DNA of 64,000 nucleotides from Rivularia sp. PCC 7116 (GTDB taxonomy: Bacteria; Cyanobacteriota; Cyanobacteriia; Cyanobacteriales; Nostocaceae). A program made the position numbers and the translations under genes. This document shows, piece after piece, positions 18,089 to 26,391 of the stretch. Within the stretch, counting starts at the first letter, position 1, and every line of letters begins with the position of its first letter. Under the pieces are notes generated by a model. The model saw only the letters and a list, made by a program, of their open reading frames with translations, had not been told where the DNA came from and ran no database searches. The stretch lies in assembly GCF_000316665.1 (NCBI RefSeq), contig NC_019678.1, positions 3,844,001 through 3,908,000 on the forward strand, written 5' to 3'.

Positions 18089-18862
18089 ATGAAACTCAAA
18101 AAATTATCTTTCTTAGCCGGTGCAATTGCTTTAACTTTGACTGCAATTCCTTTTGCCGCTCAAGCTAATCTCAATTCTTCTTCATCAACAGTTGTTGCTC
18201 AAGCTAGAAAGCAAGGTGGATGGAAGGACAAGTTAAATTTGACTGATGCACAAAAAACTCAAATGCAGGAAATTAAAGAAAGCGCTCGCGCTCAAATGCG
18301 GGAAATTTTGACTCCCGAACAAGTACAGAAATTAGAAGCAGCAAAAGCTAGCGGACAAAAGAAGCGTGGAGTATTCCGTACCTTAAATTTAACTGACGCT
18401 CAAAAAGCAGAACTCAAGAAAATTCGAGAATCCAAGAAAGCGCAATTTGAAGCTATTCTAACCGACGAACAAAAAGCTCAAATGCAAGAAATGAAGCAAA
18501 TGCGCCAAAATCGTCGTTCGCAAGCTAAAGGACTTAAAGGAGAGCGCAAAGGAAAAGGTAAATTTAAGCGCTTAAATTTGACTGAAGAGCAAAAAACTCA
18601 AATGCAGGAAATTAAAGAAAGCGCTCGTGCTCAAATGCGAGAAGTTTTGACATCCGAACAAGTACAGAAATTAGAAGCAGCAAAAGCTAGCGGACAAAAA
18701 AAACGCGGAATATTCCGTACCTTAAATTTAACTGACGCTCAAAAAGCAGAACTTAAGGAAATTCGAGAATCCAAGAAAAGTGAAATCGAAGCAATTTTAA
18801 CTGACGAACAAAAACAGCAGCTTCAAGAAATGCGTCAAAATCGTCGCGGCAACCGCAGTTAA
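18089..18862 (+). CDS. Spy-like periplasmic protein with internal duplication
   Basis: An exported protein (257 aa from this start) with signal peptide MKLKKLSFLAGAIALTL... ending near FAAQA. An ATG at 18038 would add 17 residues in front of the signal peptide; the one at 18089 follows AGGAAGC and matches the start of the paralogue at 19083. The mature part is highly charged and helical, with repeated LTDAQK/LTEEQK/LTPEQV motifs, the LTxxQ signature of Spy/CpxP chaperone-like proteins. A block of about 85 codons is duplicated with an offset of 339 bases, very similar even at DNA level, implying a recent tandem duplication. Next to a kinase/regulator pair, it is a likely envelope-stress effector, by analogy with Cpx. 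Confidence 0.8.
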   Translation: MKLKKLSFLAGAIALTLTAIPFAAQANLNSSSSTVVAQARKQGGWKDKLNLTDAQKTQMQEIKESARAQMREILTPEQVQKLEAAKASGQKKRGVFRTLNLTDAQKAELKKIRESKKAQFEAILTDEQKAQMQEMKQMRQNRRSQAKGLKGERKGKGKFKRLNLTEEQKTQMQEIKESARAQMREVLTSEQVQKLEAAKASGQKKRGIFRTLNLTDAQKAELKEIRESKKSEIEAILTDEQKQQLQEMRQNRRGNRS

Positions 18863-18915
18863 TAATGAGAATTAATCAGAATTTCTAATAAAAGTTAGTT
18901 CTGCTACGTTCGTTT

Positions 18916-18952
18916 AAGAAAAAGGAATTCGATACTTCCTTTTTCTTTTTTT
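18916..18952 (+). terminator. Rho-independent terminator after first Spy-like gene
   Basis: A perfect 12-bp stem AAGAAAAAGGAA/TTCCTTTTTCTT with an 8-base loop is followed by a run of T. It ends the transcript before the second Spy-like gene, which must therefore have its own promoter. Confidence 0.8.
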
Positions 18953-19082
18953 ATTAAATTTCTGCTAAGGTAGGTAAAAAACCACGATAGAAAATCCCAT
19001 ATAACGCGGATTATACTCATGGGCTTAGGGCAATGAGTTTCTATAATGGTTACATCAAAAAGGATAAATCCACGAGGCATTA

Positions 19083-19532
19083 ATGAAGCTTAAAAAATTA
19101 TCCCTCTTAGCTGGTGCGATCGCAGTGGCTTTTAGTATCACTCCCTTAGCAGTAAACGCCCAAGTTAACAATAAAGCACCGCAAAGAGTTTCTCAAGCTA
19201 AACGTCCTCCAAGTCCCTCAGAACTAAAGCTCACTCAAGAGCAGATGAAGCAAATTAATGAGATACTCTCTAACCGGAGTACTCAGATGCAGAATGTTTT
19301 GACACAACAGCAACGACAAAAAATTCAGACGGATTTGAAAGCAGGTAAAAACCCCCGAGAAGTTTTTGCCTCTATTGATTTAAGTAAGCAGCAGGAAGGC
19401 CAATTACGAACTATTGCGCTCAATTCCCAGAAGAGAATTGAGGCGGTTTTAACCACCGAACAGAAGAACAAAATCAAAAAGTGGCAAGCCGAACAACAAG
19501 GCCAAAGACAGCAGCAGCAACCGAAAAAGTAA
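19083..19532 (+). CDS. Spy-like periplasmic protein, shorter paralogue
   Basis: A 149-aa exported protein with signal peptide MKLKKLSLLAGAIAVAFS..., cleavage probably after NAQ near residue 27. The mature part has LTQEQM, LTQQQR, LSKQQE and LTTEQK, variants of the LTxxQ motif of Spy/CpxP proteins, and a Gln-rich tail. The signal peptide is nearly the same as in the gene at 18089, so they are paralogues, but there is no internal duplication here. A near-palindrome ACTCAT-N12-ATGAGT lies upstream, at about 19015-19040. The role as an envelope chaperone is inferred from the family. Confidence 0.78.
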   Translation: MKLKKLSLLAGAIAVAFSITPLAVNAQVNNKAPQRVSQAKRPPSPSELKLTQEQMKQINEILSNRSTQMQNVLTQQQRQKIQTDLKAGKNPREVFASIDLSKQQEGQLRTIALNSQKRIEAVLTTEQKNKIKKWQAEQQGQRQQQQPKK

Positions 19533-19562
19533 GCCAGTAATTTTAATTGGATAGCAGCATGT

Positions 19563-19592
19563 AAGGTGGACAACATCGTCCACCTTTATTTT
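19563..19592 (+). terminator. Rho-independent terminator after second Spy-like gene
   Basis: AAGGTGGAC-N6-GTCCACCTT, a perfect 9-bp stem, followed by TATTTTT, 30 bases after the stop codon. Confidence 0.85.
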
Positions 19593-19624
19593 TAAGTAAT
19601 AATAAAAAAGTTGAGAGTCGAGAC

Positions 19625-19941
19625 ATAGCGGTGCTAATACTGCTCGGTTAAGGAATTGAACACAATCGTAAGATCCCCCAAACCCCCTTAAAAAGGGGGC
19701 TTAGTTCTAGGCTGTGTACTCTGTACCTTTTTTGGGATTTCGTTCATACGAAAAATGTGTCTAGTTCCGATGGCTGAAGTCTAGTTTTGAGAAAGCTTTG
19801 AGCCACAAATTAATGTCACGTACAAAATACTAAAAACCGCCCAAATTTCAACAAAGTACACAGCCTAGCTTAGTTCCCTCCTTTTTAAGGAGGGCTAGGG
19901 AGGATCTCCTCTTAACCGAGCAGTATTGATAGCGGTGCTAA
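19625..19941. mobile_element. MITE-like element with flanking direct repeats
   Basis: A 17-base perfect inverted repeat, AATACTGCTCGGTTAAG (19636-19652) and its complement (19911-19927), bounds about 290 bases. Inside, AGATCCCCC... and ...AGGATCT, and TAGGCTGTGTAC with GTACACAGCCTA, pair again, so the whole unit is a nested palindrome. The 13-base direct repeat ATAGCGGTGCTAA flanks it at 19625-19637 and 19929-19941, like a target duplication though offset by 3 bases on one side. No coding capacity; non-autonomous element. Confidence 0.65.
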
Positions 19942-20032
19942 ATCAATAATCAATTTTAAAAAAGTAAATTTTTTTTAATTTTCACGAATTATTTAGGAAT
20001 GCGATATAAGTTCCCAAAGGAATTTTTGGCTG

Positions 20033-21613
20033 ATGAAAGTTAATTTAAAAAGCTGGATACTTACCGTTTTTATTTCCGCCAGCCTGCTTAACTCAAGCTG
20101 CGATACAATATCAGCTCAGCAGTTGAGTGCTGAAAATATAGTTATTCCCCAAGCTCAAAATTCTCCCGTTAAAAATTCTCAAGTTCAAGATTCAAAAATA
20201 CTTCATATAGTTAACCGTCTTAGCTTTGGTGCTGCTCCTGGTGATGTAGTAAAAGTTAAAGAAATTGGTATCGATAAATATATCCAACAGCAGCTAACAC
20301 CAGAATCAATACCCGAACCTCAAAGCTTAAAAAATCAACTTTCTCAACTGCAAACTCTGAAATTAACTCCCGCCCAATTATATTCGCAATACAGCGTTGG
20401 TACCTTAACAAAACCAACTCCAGAAATACGAAAAAAAAGGCGAAAAAAACAAAGATTAATTCGTAAACAAGCAGTCAGAGCTAGATTGCTCAGAGCAACA
20501 GAAAGTCCCCGCCAACTCCAAGAAGTAATGGTGGATTTTTGGTACAACCACTTCAACGTATATCAAAATAAAGGACTTACTCGTTTGTGGATGAGTGCTT
20601 ACGAGGAGCAAGCAATTAGACCTCATGTTTTCGGTAAATTCCGAGACTTATTAGGTGCAACCGCTCGCCATCCAGCCATGTTGTTTTACCTGGATAACTG
20701 GCAAAATACCGCTCCTAACAATCGTCCCAAAGGCAGATTTAAAGGCTTAAATGAAAACTACGCTAGGGAATTAATGGAATTACATACCTTGGGTGTCGAT
20801 GGCGGCTATACCCAAGAAGACGTGATTGTCTTAGCAAAAATCTTTACCGGTTGGGGTTTCCATAATAAACCCCGCAAAGTAAAAAATGGTTATGATTTTT
20901 ACTTCAATTCCAAGCGCCACGATTTTACCGATAAAGTCTTTCTGGGCAAACAAATCAAAGGTAGCGGTATTGCAGAAGGAGAACAAGCATTAGATATTTT
21001 GGCAAAGCATCCAGCTACAGCCCGTCATATCAGCTATAAGCTAGCGCAGTATTTTGTGGCAGACGAACCACCAAAAACCTTAATCGAGAAATTATCAAAA
21101 AGCTATTTAGCTACAGATGGCGACATTCAAGCCGTACTCAAAACCTTATTCCAAAGCTCCGAATTTTGGGATCGAAAATATTACAACGCCAAATTCAAAA
21201 CACCATATCAATACGTTATTTCCAGTATTAGAGCCACCGACACCCCAATCAACGATTTTCCCAGAATTAACAGCATATTACACAGAATGGGAATGCCTTT
21301 ATACGGCAATCCAACCCCAGACGGATATAAAAATACTCAACAAGCCTGGTTAAACCCCAACGGCATCAACTGGCGTTTAAGCTTCGCCAACACCATAGGT
21401 AGAGGGGGATTAAAAAATAGAAATAGGAACAACAAAAAAAATAACAATAATAAAAACACACCCCGTCGCCCTAATAAATCAATTGATTCCGCACAATTAG
21501 CAAATACCCTAGGAAACAACTTCTCCGCAAAAACCCAAGAAGTATTAAACGAAAGTCCCCCCAAACAAAGAGCCGTCATTATTTTGGGTAGTCCAGAATT
21601 TATGTATCGGTGA
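20033..21613 (+). CDS. DUF1800 family protein
   Basis: A 526-aa exported protein: a hydrophobic signal sequence (about 8-28) is followed by the DUF1800 domain, recognised by ILHIVNRLSFGAAPGDV near residue 62, VMVDFWYNHFNVY, and the hallmark GLNENYARELMELHTLGVDG near residue 240. A low-complexity Asn/Lys/Arg stretch lies at about 465-485. It is followed 144 bp later by a DUF1501 gene on the same strand, the usual partner in many bacteria. The pair is usually co-occurring and exported, but its biochemical role is not established. A Cys in NSSC near residue 23 could be a poor lipobox. Confidence 0.88.
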   Translation: MKVNLKSWILTVFISASLLNSSCDTISAQQLSAENIVIPQAQNSPVKNSQVQDSKILHIVNRLSFGAAPGDVVKVKEIGIDKYIQQQLTPESIPEPQSLKNQLSQLQTLKLTPAQLYSQYSVGTLTKPTPEIRKKRRKKQRLIRKQAVRARLLRATESPRQLQEVMVDFWYNHFNVYQNKGLTRLWMSAYEEQAIRPHVFGKFRDLLGATARHPAMLFYLDNWQNTAPNNRPKGRFKGLNENYARELMELHTLGVDGGYTQEDVIVLAKIFTGWGFHNKPRKVKNGYDFYFNSKRHDFTDKVFLGKQIKGSGIAEGEQALDILAKHPATARHISYKLAQYFVADEPPKTLIEKLSKSYLATDGDIQAVLKTLFQSSEFWDRKYYNAKFKTPYQYVISSIRATDTPINDFPRINSILHRMGMPLYGNPTPDGYKNTQQAWLNPNGINWRLSFANTIGRGGLKNRNRNNKKNNNNKNTPRRPNKSIDSAQLANTLGNNFSAKTQEVLNESPPKQRAVIILGSPEFMYR

Positions 21614-21680
21614 GTCAGTCAACAGTGAGCAGTCAACAGTGAACAGTGAACAGTGAACAGTGAACAGTTATCAGTGAGCA
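21614..21680. repeat. 7-bp tandem repeat (STRR), AACAGTG type
   Basis: Several near-perfect copies of AACAGTG/AGCAGTG in tandem directly after the DUF1800 stop, followed by a CT-rich stretch of about 50 bases. Confidence 0.8.
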
Positions 21681-21756
21681 GTTATAAATTATTTCTCCCC
21701 CCTCTCCCCCCTCTACCCCCTCTCCCCCTCTAACTTCTTCCCTATTCCCTACTTTT

Positions 21757-22983
21757 ATGAAACGTCGTAAATTCATCCAACAAGCCGGAATCTTTTCTGC
21801 TTCGAGTTTGATTGCAGTCGGAAGTAATGCTTTTGTAAGCAGAAGTATAAGCGCGACTCCCAACTCGAAACGGTTGATAGTTATTTTTCTGCGCGGTGCA
21901 GTTGATGGACTTAGCGTAGTTGTTCCCTATACTGAAACCGCTTACTATCAAGCCAGAAAAAGAATCGCTATTCCTCAACCAGATAAACCAGGTGGTGTAT
22001 TAGATTTAGATGGAAAATTTGGACTGCATCCGGCTCTTGCTGCTTTAATGCCTTTATGGAAGCAGAAAAATCTGGCTTTTGTCCACGCTTGCGGCTCCCC
22101 AGAGTCCAACCGTTCCCATTTTGATGCTCAAGAATATATGGAAACCGGTACTCCTGGAGTTAAACATACTAAAGATGGTTGGATGAACCGTCTTTTGGCT
22201 GTAATGTCTGTAGACAATAATCCCATCCAAGGTGTAAATGTTGGTTCAACTATTCCCCGTATTTTCACTGGCAATGCTGCCGTTGCTACAATTCCCGCAG
22301 GGCGTAGAACTGCCAAACGCTTACCTATAGATAATCCGAAACTAGCTACAGCATTCGACAAATTATACAGCGGTAACGATGCCTTGAGTAAAACATATCG
22401 CGATGCCAGACAAGCCCGCGAAGCATTGATGGAATCCGATGTAGAAATGAAACTCGCAAATAACGGCGCACCTCTGCCTAAAGGCTTTTCTAGAGATGCC
22501 CAACGTTTAGCAAGATTAATGGTACGCGATTCTAGAATTGAGCTGGCATTTTTGGGTTTAGGTGGTTGGGATACCCATATTAATCAAGGAAATACCAAAG
22601 GACAATTAGCAGGACGTTTAAAAAGATTAGGTGACGGTTTAGCTACTTTGCAAAAAGAATTAGGGGAAGTATATAAAAGTACTAGTATCATTGTGCTATC
22701 CGAATTTGGACGTACAGTTAGAGAAAACGGAAATGGTGGTACAGACCACGGATACGGGAACGTTATGTGGTTATTAGACGGTAACATCAACGGTGGCAAA
22801 ATTTACGGTGATTTCCCCGGATTATCAGGCGATCGCCTCCATCAAGGAAGAGATTTAGCAGTTACCACCGATTTTAGAGACGTTATCGGCAAAGTTTTAC
22901 AAGAACGCATGAATCTAGATAAAACGCAAATTAGCAAAATATTTCCGAACTACAATTTTACAGGTGAAAGGTTTAAGTTTTAA
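21757..22983 (+). CDS. DUF1501 family protein
   Basis: A 408-aa protein, likely exported by the Tat pathway: MKRRKFIQQAGIFSASSLI has the twin-arginine pattern. DUF1501 domain motifs include IVIFLRGAVDGLSVVVPY, FGLHPALAALMPLW, FVHACGSPESNRSHFDAQEY, FLGLGGWDTHINQ and IVLSEFGRTVRENGNGGTDH with GYGNVMWLLDG. The Asp/His pattern places it in the alkaline-phosphatase/sulfatase-like fold group. It follows the DUF1800 gene; the two probably work together outside the cytoplasmic membrane. Substrate unknown. Confidence 0.88.
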   Translation: MKRRKFIQQAGIFSASSLIAVGSNAFVSRSISATPNSKRLIVIFLRGAVDGLSVVVPYTETAYYQARKRIAIPQPDKPGGVLDLDGKFGLHPALAALMPLWKQKNLAFVHACGSPESNRSHFDAQEYMETGTPGVKHTKDGWMNRLLAVMSVDNNPIQGVNVGSTIPRIFTGNAAVATIPAGRRTAKRLPIDNPKLATAFDKLYSGNDALSKTYRDARQAREALMESDVEMKLANNGAPLPKGFSRDAQRLARLMVRDSRIELAFLGLGGWDTHINQGNTKGQLAGRLKRLGDGLATLQKELGEVYKSTSIIVLSEFGRTVRENGNGGTDHGYGNVMWLLDGNINGGKIYGDFPGLSGDRLHQGRDLAVTTDFRDVIGKVLQERMNLDKTQISKIFPNYNFTGERFKF

Positions 22984-23059
22984 GGTTAAAAATGAGGAGT
23001 TAAAAATTCTACCCCCTCTCCCCCTCTCCCACTCTCCCTATCCCTCCCCACAGGATTTC

Positions 23060-23282
23060 GCAATAGGTACAGATTCAGCTAATATAACTAAACAAACGTG
23101 AACCGTAATGGATTAGGGAAACTCCGGTGCAATTCCGGGGCTGTGCCGCAACTGTAAATGAAGTTATGAGTTGTAAGGGATTAGTTATGGTTTGTGAATC
23201 AGTTGATTTAATAAATTGAATTGTTAACTCCTAACTTCTCACTCCTAACTTCTTAGCCAGAATGCCTTTCTGTTATTTGCTC
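23060..23282 (+). promoter_or_regulatory. Cobalamin (B12) riboswitch
   Basis: The leader of cbiX contains the conserved core TTAGGGAAACTCCGGTGCAA, then TTCCGGGGCTGTGCCGCAAC and TGTAA (23113-23157), followed much later by the B12-box-like AGCCAGAATGCCTTTCTG (about 23255-23272). AGGTACAG near 23065 would form the P2 side that pairs near the box. By family rule, bound adenosylcobalamin represses the downstream gene, here a cobalt-insertion enzyme. Boundaries are approximate. Confidence 0.9.
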
Positions 23283-23326
23283 ACTTTATTTCCTGCGTTG
23301 CACGGGAACGGAGCCTTTTGAAAATA

Positions 23327-24334
23327 ATGCAAATTACCGATAATTCCAATTCCACTAAATTACAATTTCCAAATTTAGAATTACCTCCCCTGCCAATGAA
23401 GCGCCCTTTGCTTATGATTGGGCACGGCACAAGGAATCCAGAGGGAAAACAGGCTTTATTAGATTTTGCTAGTGCTTATCAAGCTTTAGATAATTCTCGT
23501 CCGGTATTGCCTTGTTTTCTAGAATTAACAGGGCCTACAATTCAAGAAGGTGTGGACGAGTGCATCAAAAACGGCTATACCGAACTTTCAGCTTTACCAA
23601 TTTTATTGTTCGCCGCACGGCATAACAAATTTGATATTACCAACGAATTAGATAGCGCCAGGGTTAGATATCCTGAATTAAAGTTTCACTACGGCAGACA
23701 CTTCGGCATTACACCCACATTCATCGAATTATGGCGCAATCGTTTAGCTGAACTCGATAAACCCGAATATAATCCCCACCAAATTTCCCGTCAGGATACC
23801 GTACTTTTATTTATCGGTAGAGGTTCAAGCGATCCCGATGCCAACGGCGATGTATATAAATTAGCTCGAATTATATGGGAAGGTAGCGGTTATTCTACCG
23901 TTGAAACCTGTTTTATCGGCATTACCCATCCCCGATTAGAGGAAGGTTTTCAGCGGGCTCGTTTATATAAACCAAAGCGGATTATTGTTTTACCTTACTT
24001 CTTATTTATGGGTACTTTAGTCAAAAAAATCTTTGACATCACAGCCCAACAGCAAGAGCAATACCCGGATATCTCTATTACTGCCCTACCAGAAATCGGT
24101 TTGCAGCCAGAATTATTAACCGTACTCCGAGAGCGAGAAATAGAAACTCAACTCGGCGAAGTAAAAATGAATTGTGAGATGTGTAAATTCCGCAAGGCTG
24201 CTGTATCGGATAGTCAAGGGCACGGTCATTCCCACGACCATCATCACCATCACAATCATGACCATTCACACCCACCCGTAGACCCCTACGCAGATATTGA
24301 TAACTATCATCAAAGGATTTGGCAAGTTCCGTAG
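23327..24334 (+). CDS. cbiX: Sirohydrochlorin cobaltochelatase, long form
   Basis: Inserts cobalt into sirohydrochlorin in the anaerobic-type cobalamin pathway. Two CbiX halves are visible: [17 protein letters not shown] near residue 28 with its catalytic His, and [15 protein letters not shown] near residue 165. A Cys pair (CEMC, near residue 284) and a His-rich tail [17 protein letters not shown] follow, probably for metal binding, as in long CbiX proteins. I chose ATG 23327 (GGAG 13 bases upstream) over TTG 23318, only 4 bases from that site. A cobalamin riboswitch directly upstream supports the assignment. Confidence 0.93.
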   Translation: MQITDNSNSTKLQFPNLELPPLPMKRPLLMIGHGTRNPEGKQALLDFASAYQALDNSRPVLPCFLELTGPTIQEGVDECIKNGYTELSALPILLFAARHNKFDITNELDSARVRYPELKFHYGRHFGITPTFIELWRNRLAELDKPEYNPHQISRQDTVLLFIGRGSSDPDANGDVYKLARIIWEGSGYSTVETCFIGITHPRLEEGFQRARLYKPKRIIVLPYFLFMGTLVKKIFDITAQQQEQYPDISITALPEIGLQPELLTVLREREIETQLGEVKMNCEMCKFRKAAVSDSQGHGHSHDHHHHHNHDHSHPPVDPYADIDNYHQRIWQVP

Positions 24335-24404
24335 GGAAGGTTTTGATAGATAAAAAATAAGGCGTTGCTGAATCAAAATATGAAGTATTGATTTCACATT
24401 GTTG

Positions 24405-24427
24405 GAGACGTAGCATTGCTACGTCTC
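24405..24427. repeat. REP-like palindrome, copy 2
   Basis: GAGACGTAGC-ATT-GCTACGTCTC, perfect 10-bp arms. Same family as 2187-2209 and 59526-59548. Confidence 0.75.
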
Positions 24428-24507
24428 TACATTTCTAATTCCTTAACTTTCTGAAAATCGAATTCAGCTAATGCGATATAAGAAATGAAAATTGCTGAAA
24501 TAAAATA

Positions 24508-24673
24508 TTAAATTAGACTTTTCAAAATTCCTAAAATTTTACCCAAGTCACTGATAAAATATTCATTCAAATCTACTTCAATAACTTGACCTTTAAGTGC
24601 CAATAATTTCCAATTCGTTCCAGTTGGTTACCACACCATAAATTGTCGAAATATCCTTATACCATTTCTTCAT
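24508..24673 (-). pseudogene. Frameshifted remnant of a small gene
   Basis: Reading the minus strand from the ATG at 24673 gives MKKWYKDISTIYGVVTNWNE and then a stop; shifting frame near NW continues as WKLLALKGQVIEVDLNEYFI and so on to a stop at 24508. Together they read like a single small protein of about 55 residues broken by one indel. The family is not identified (DUF2442-like at best). Confidence is low because the match is by eye. Confidence 0.35.
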
Positions 24674-24689
24674 AAAGATGCGCTGAATT

Positions 24690-24880
24690 TAGCCCGTGTA
24701 GACGGTGAATCTAGTTGGAGGTGTCGGTTTGGGTCCCCCAAACTAGTGTTACCCTAACGGGTCACTTCGTGAACGCGGAGTGTCTCCCGGAGGGAGATAC
24801 CCGGAGGGGCTTTGTTTAAGTAGCCCCGCTCTTATAGAGTGTTAGCGGAGCGTGTCCGTAAGGACATGGGCGATTGAGCA
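24690..24880. repeat. GC-rich palindromic repeat cluster
   Basis: Several short inverted repeats in a row, such as CTCCCGGAGGGAG, CCCGGAGGGG, and GTCCGTAAGGAC. The block GGTCACTTCGTGAACG resembles part of the 54218-54391 element (GTTCACGAAATATGCC). Base composition is clearly more GC-rich than its surroundings. A mosaic of dispersed repeats. Confidence 0.55.
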
Positions 24881-24929
24881 CAGCCTCTTTATCCCATGCC
24901 CAATGCCCCATCCCCCATGCCCAATAAAT

Positions 24930-25256
24930 CTACTCAATCAAATCCAACTTCTTCAAAAACACTCCTAACGGTAATAAAAGAGTCTTCGCCACATCTTCTA
25001 ATTCGCTTAACTTAACTGAGGCACCTTGTCCGTCGCGTAACAACCAAATAACAGTACTGCTTACACCCGATTTTTGCTGTAAAATTCGCCAGTTAGGAAT
25101 ACCCGCTCGCTGCATCAAGTCCAACAACACTGTATCTTTAGAATTTCCCTTAGCATAAATTGTCGCGAACAAGAAACGCAAAAAGCCGATTGCCGTACCA
25201 AAAACTAGAATCACAGCCACGAATACGTATACAAGATACAAGCTATTAAAATTCAT
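24930..25256 (-). CDS. Small membrane-anchored protein, unknown
   Basis: A 108-aa protein: one N-terminal membrane helix (YLVYVFVAVILVFGTAIGFL, about 7-26) and a cytoplasmic part containing AGIPNWRILQQKSGVSSTVI followed by KLSELEDVAKTLLLPLG, which reads like an XRE-type helix-turn-helix. It resembles conserved cyanobacterial hypotheticals. A membrane-tethered DNA-binding or adaptor role is possible but not shown. Divergent from sipA. Confidence 0.65.
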   Translation of the reverse strand: MNFNSLYLVYVFVAVILVFGTAIGFLRFLFATIYAKGNSKDTVLLDLMQRAGIPNWRILQQKSGVSSTVIWLLRDGQGASVKLSELEDVAKTLLLPLGVFLKKLDLIE

Positions 25257-25387
25257 GAGTAATGATAATCTTATTTTTTCTATTACTTTCCCCGTACTAG
25301 ATTACCGAAATCCTGAAGATTTTAAGCAAGAGAAAGCAGTAGATTTAAACTATTAAGTAATTAATTCCTAATTTCCAACTCCCTACT

Positions 25388-25639
25388 ATGTCTGAAGAAT
25401 TCGCTATTGGTAGTAAAGTTCGCGTGGTAGCGCTACCACCTTACATAAAAACTGCCGAACCTATGCCTATGTTGCGTCCTCCCGATATAATCAATGTTGG
25501 AGAAGAAGGTATCGTTCTTGACCGTCGCCCAGGTGGATACTGGGGCATTCGCTTCGCAAAAGGGGCGTTTCTCTTAGATAGTCAGTATCTAGAATCTGTA
25601 GAAACTCATACCCAAGAAAAATCAGGGGAAGAAAAATAG
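25388..25639 (+). CDS. sipA: SipA (NblS-interacting protein, DUF3148)
   Basis: An 83-aa soluble protein matching cyanobacterial SipA: FAIGSKVRVVALPPYIKTAE, PMLRPPDIINVGEEGIVLDR and RRPGGYWGIRFAKGAFLLDS are family hallmarks. SipA binds the histidine kinase NblS and modulates its output in high-light and nutrient-stress signalling (known from Synechococcus work). Length is normal. A long hairpin follows. Confidence 0.88.
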   Translation: MSEEFAIGSKVRVVALPPYIKTAEPMPMLRPPDIINVGEEGIVLDRRPGGYWGIRFAKGAFLLDSQYLESVETHTQEKSGEEK

Positions 25640-25649
25640 TCAAAATAAA

Positions 25650-25708
25650 GTTCTTAGTAGCGCCTTAGCGCATCCGGATTCTAGATGCGCTAAGGCTCTA
25701 CTACGAAC
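25650..25708. repeat. Long hairpin after sipA
   Basis: GTTCTTAGTAGCGCCTTAGC and GCATC pair with GATGC and GCTAAGGCTCTACTACGAAC around a 9-base loop. No T-run follows, so a dispersed palindrome that may protect or end the sipA transcript. Confidence 0.6.
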
Positions 25709-25799
25709 ATTTATCTTAATTAACTATTAAATACAAATACATCTACAGTACGACTAATTGTAAACTTATTTAAAGTAGTCATTCGTACTCTGCATCAAA

Positions 25800-26351
25800 A
25801 TGAATCGCCGCAATTTTCTAAATATATTATTTGCCAGTATCTTTGTATTTTTGGGATGGTTGAATTTTACCCCTGCTGCCGATGCAATGGGTGGTAAGCT
25901 TCCGTCTGTTAACGAACCTGCACCAGAATTTACTTTACCAACCAATACTGGAGATGGGGAAATTTCTCTTTCCGACTATCGCGGTAAGTGGGTAGTACTT
26001 TACTTTTATCCCAAGGATTTTACTCCCGGTTGCACTATAGAAGCCCGCCGTTTCCAAGAAGATTTACCAAATTACTTAGAACAAAATACCGAAATAATCG
26101 GTGTTAGTGCTGATGATATTGATTCTCACGCTGAATTTTGCGATTCTGAGGGTTTAAAATTTCCTTTGTTAGCTGACACAACTGGTGCTGTCAGTAAAGC
26201 TTATGGTTCTTGGATGAGTTTTATTTCAGTGCGTCACAGCTTTATTATCGACCCAGATGGTATTTTGCGGGAAACTTTCGTGAAAGTTAATCCAATCATT
26301 CATTCACAAGAAGTAATGGCAAAACTTAAGGATTTACAACAAACCACTTAA
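25800..26351 (+). CDS. prxQ: Peroxiredoxin Q/BCP with N-terminal export or thylakoid signal
   Basis: A thioredoxin-fold peroxidase (183 aa) reducing hydroperoxides. An N-terminal hydrophobic segment (about 7-20) ending in AADA suggests targeting to the periplasm or thylakoid lumen. Peroxidatic Cys78 is in DFTPGCTIEARRF. Usual PrxQ proteins have the resolving Cys five residues on; here that place is Arg83. The only other Cys is Cys114 (HAEFCDSEG), so the enzyme may use that residue or be 1-Cys. FIIDPDGILRETF near the end is family-typical. Stands alone. Confidence 0.9.
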   Translation: MNRRNFLNILFASIFVFLGWLNFTPAADAMGGKLPSVNEPAPEFTLPTNTGDGEISLSDYRGKWVVLYFYPKDFTPGCTIEARRFQEDLPNYLEQNTEIIGVSADDIDSHAEFCDSEGLKFPLLADTTGAVSKAYGSWMSFISVRHSFIIDPDGILRETFVKVNPIIHSQEVMAKLKDLQQTT

Positions 26352-26391
26352 GCACAAAAGGGTTTCATACTGCTGACAATACTCTCTTGTG

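Larger units (their letters stand above)
24335..24929. other. Intergenic region with repeats and a gene remnant
   Basis: The 595-base gap between cbiX and the next gene holds a GCGTTGCTGAATC repeat end (24362; a related reversed copy closes the window at about 63982-63998), a REP-like palindrome, a frameshifted gene remnant and a GC-rich palindromic cluster, each listed separately. Confidence 0.6.

Noticed and set aside
24362-24400. Terminus of an insertion sequence (GCGTTGCTGAATC)
   Set aside because: Only short ends are present here and at 63982-63998; no transposase between or beside them, so kept as a repeat only.
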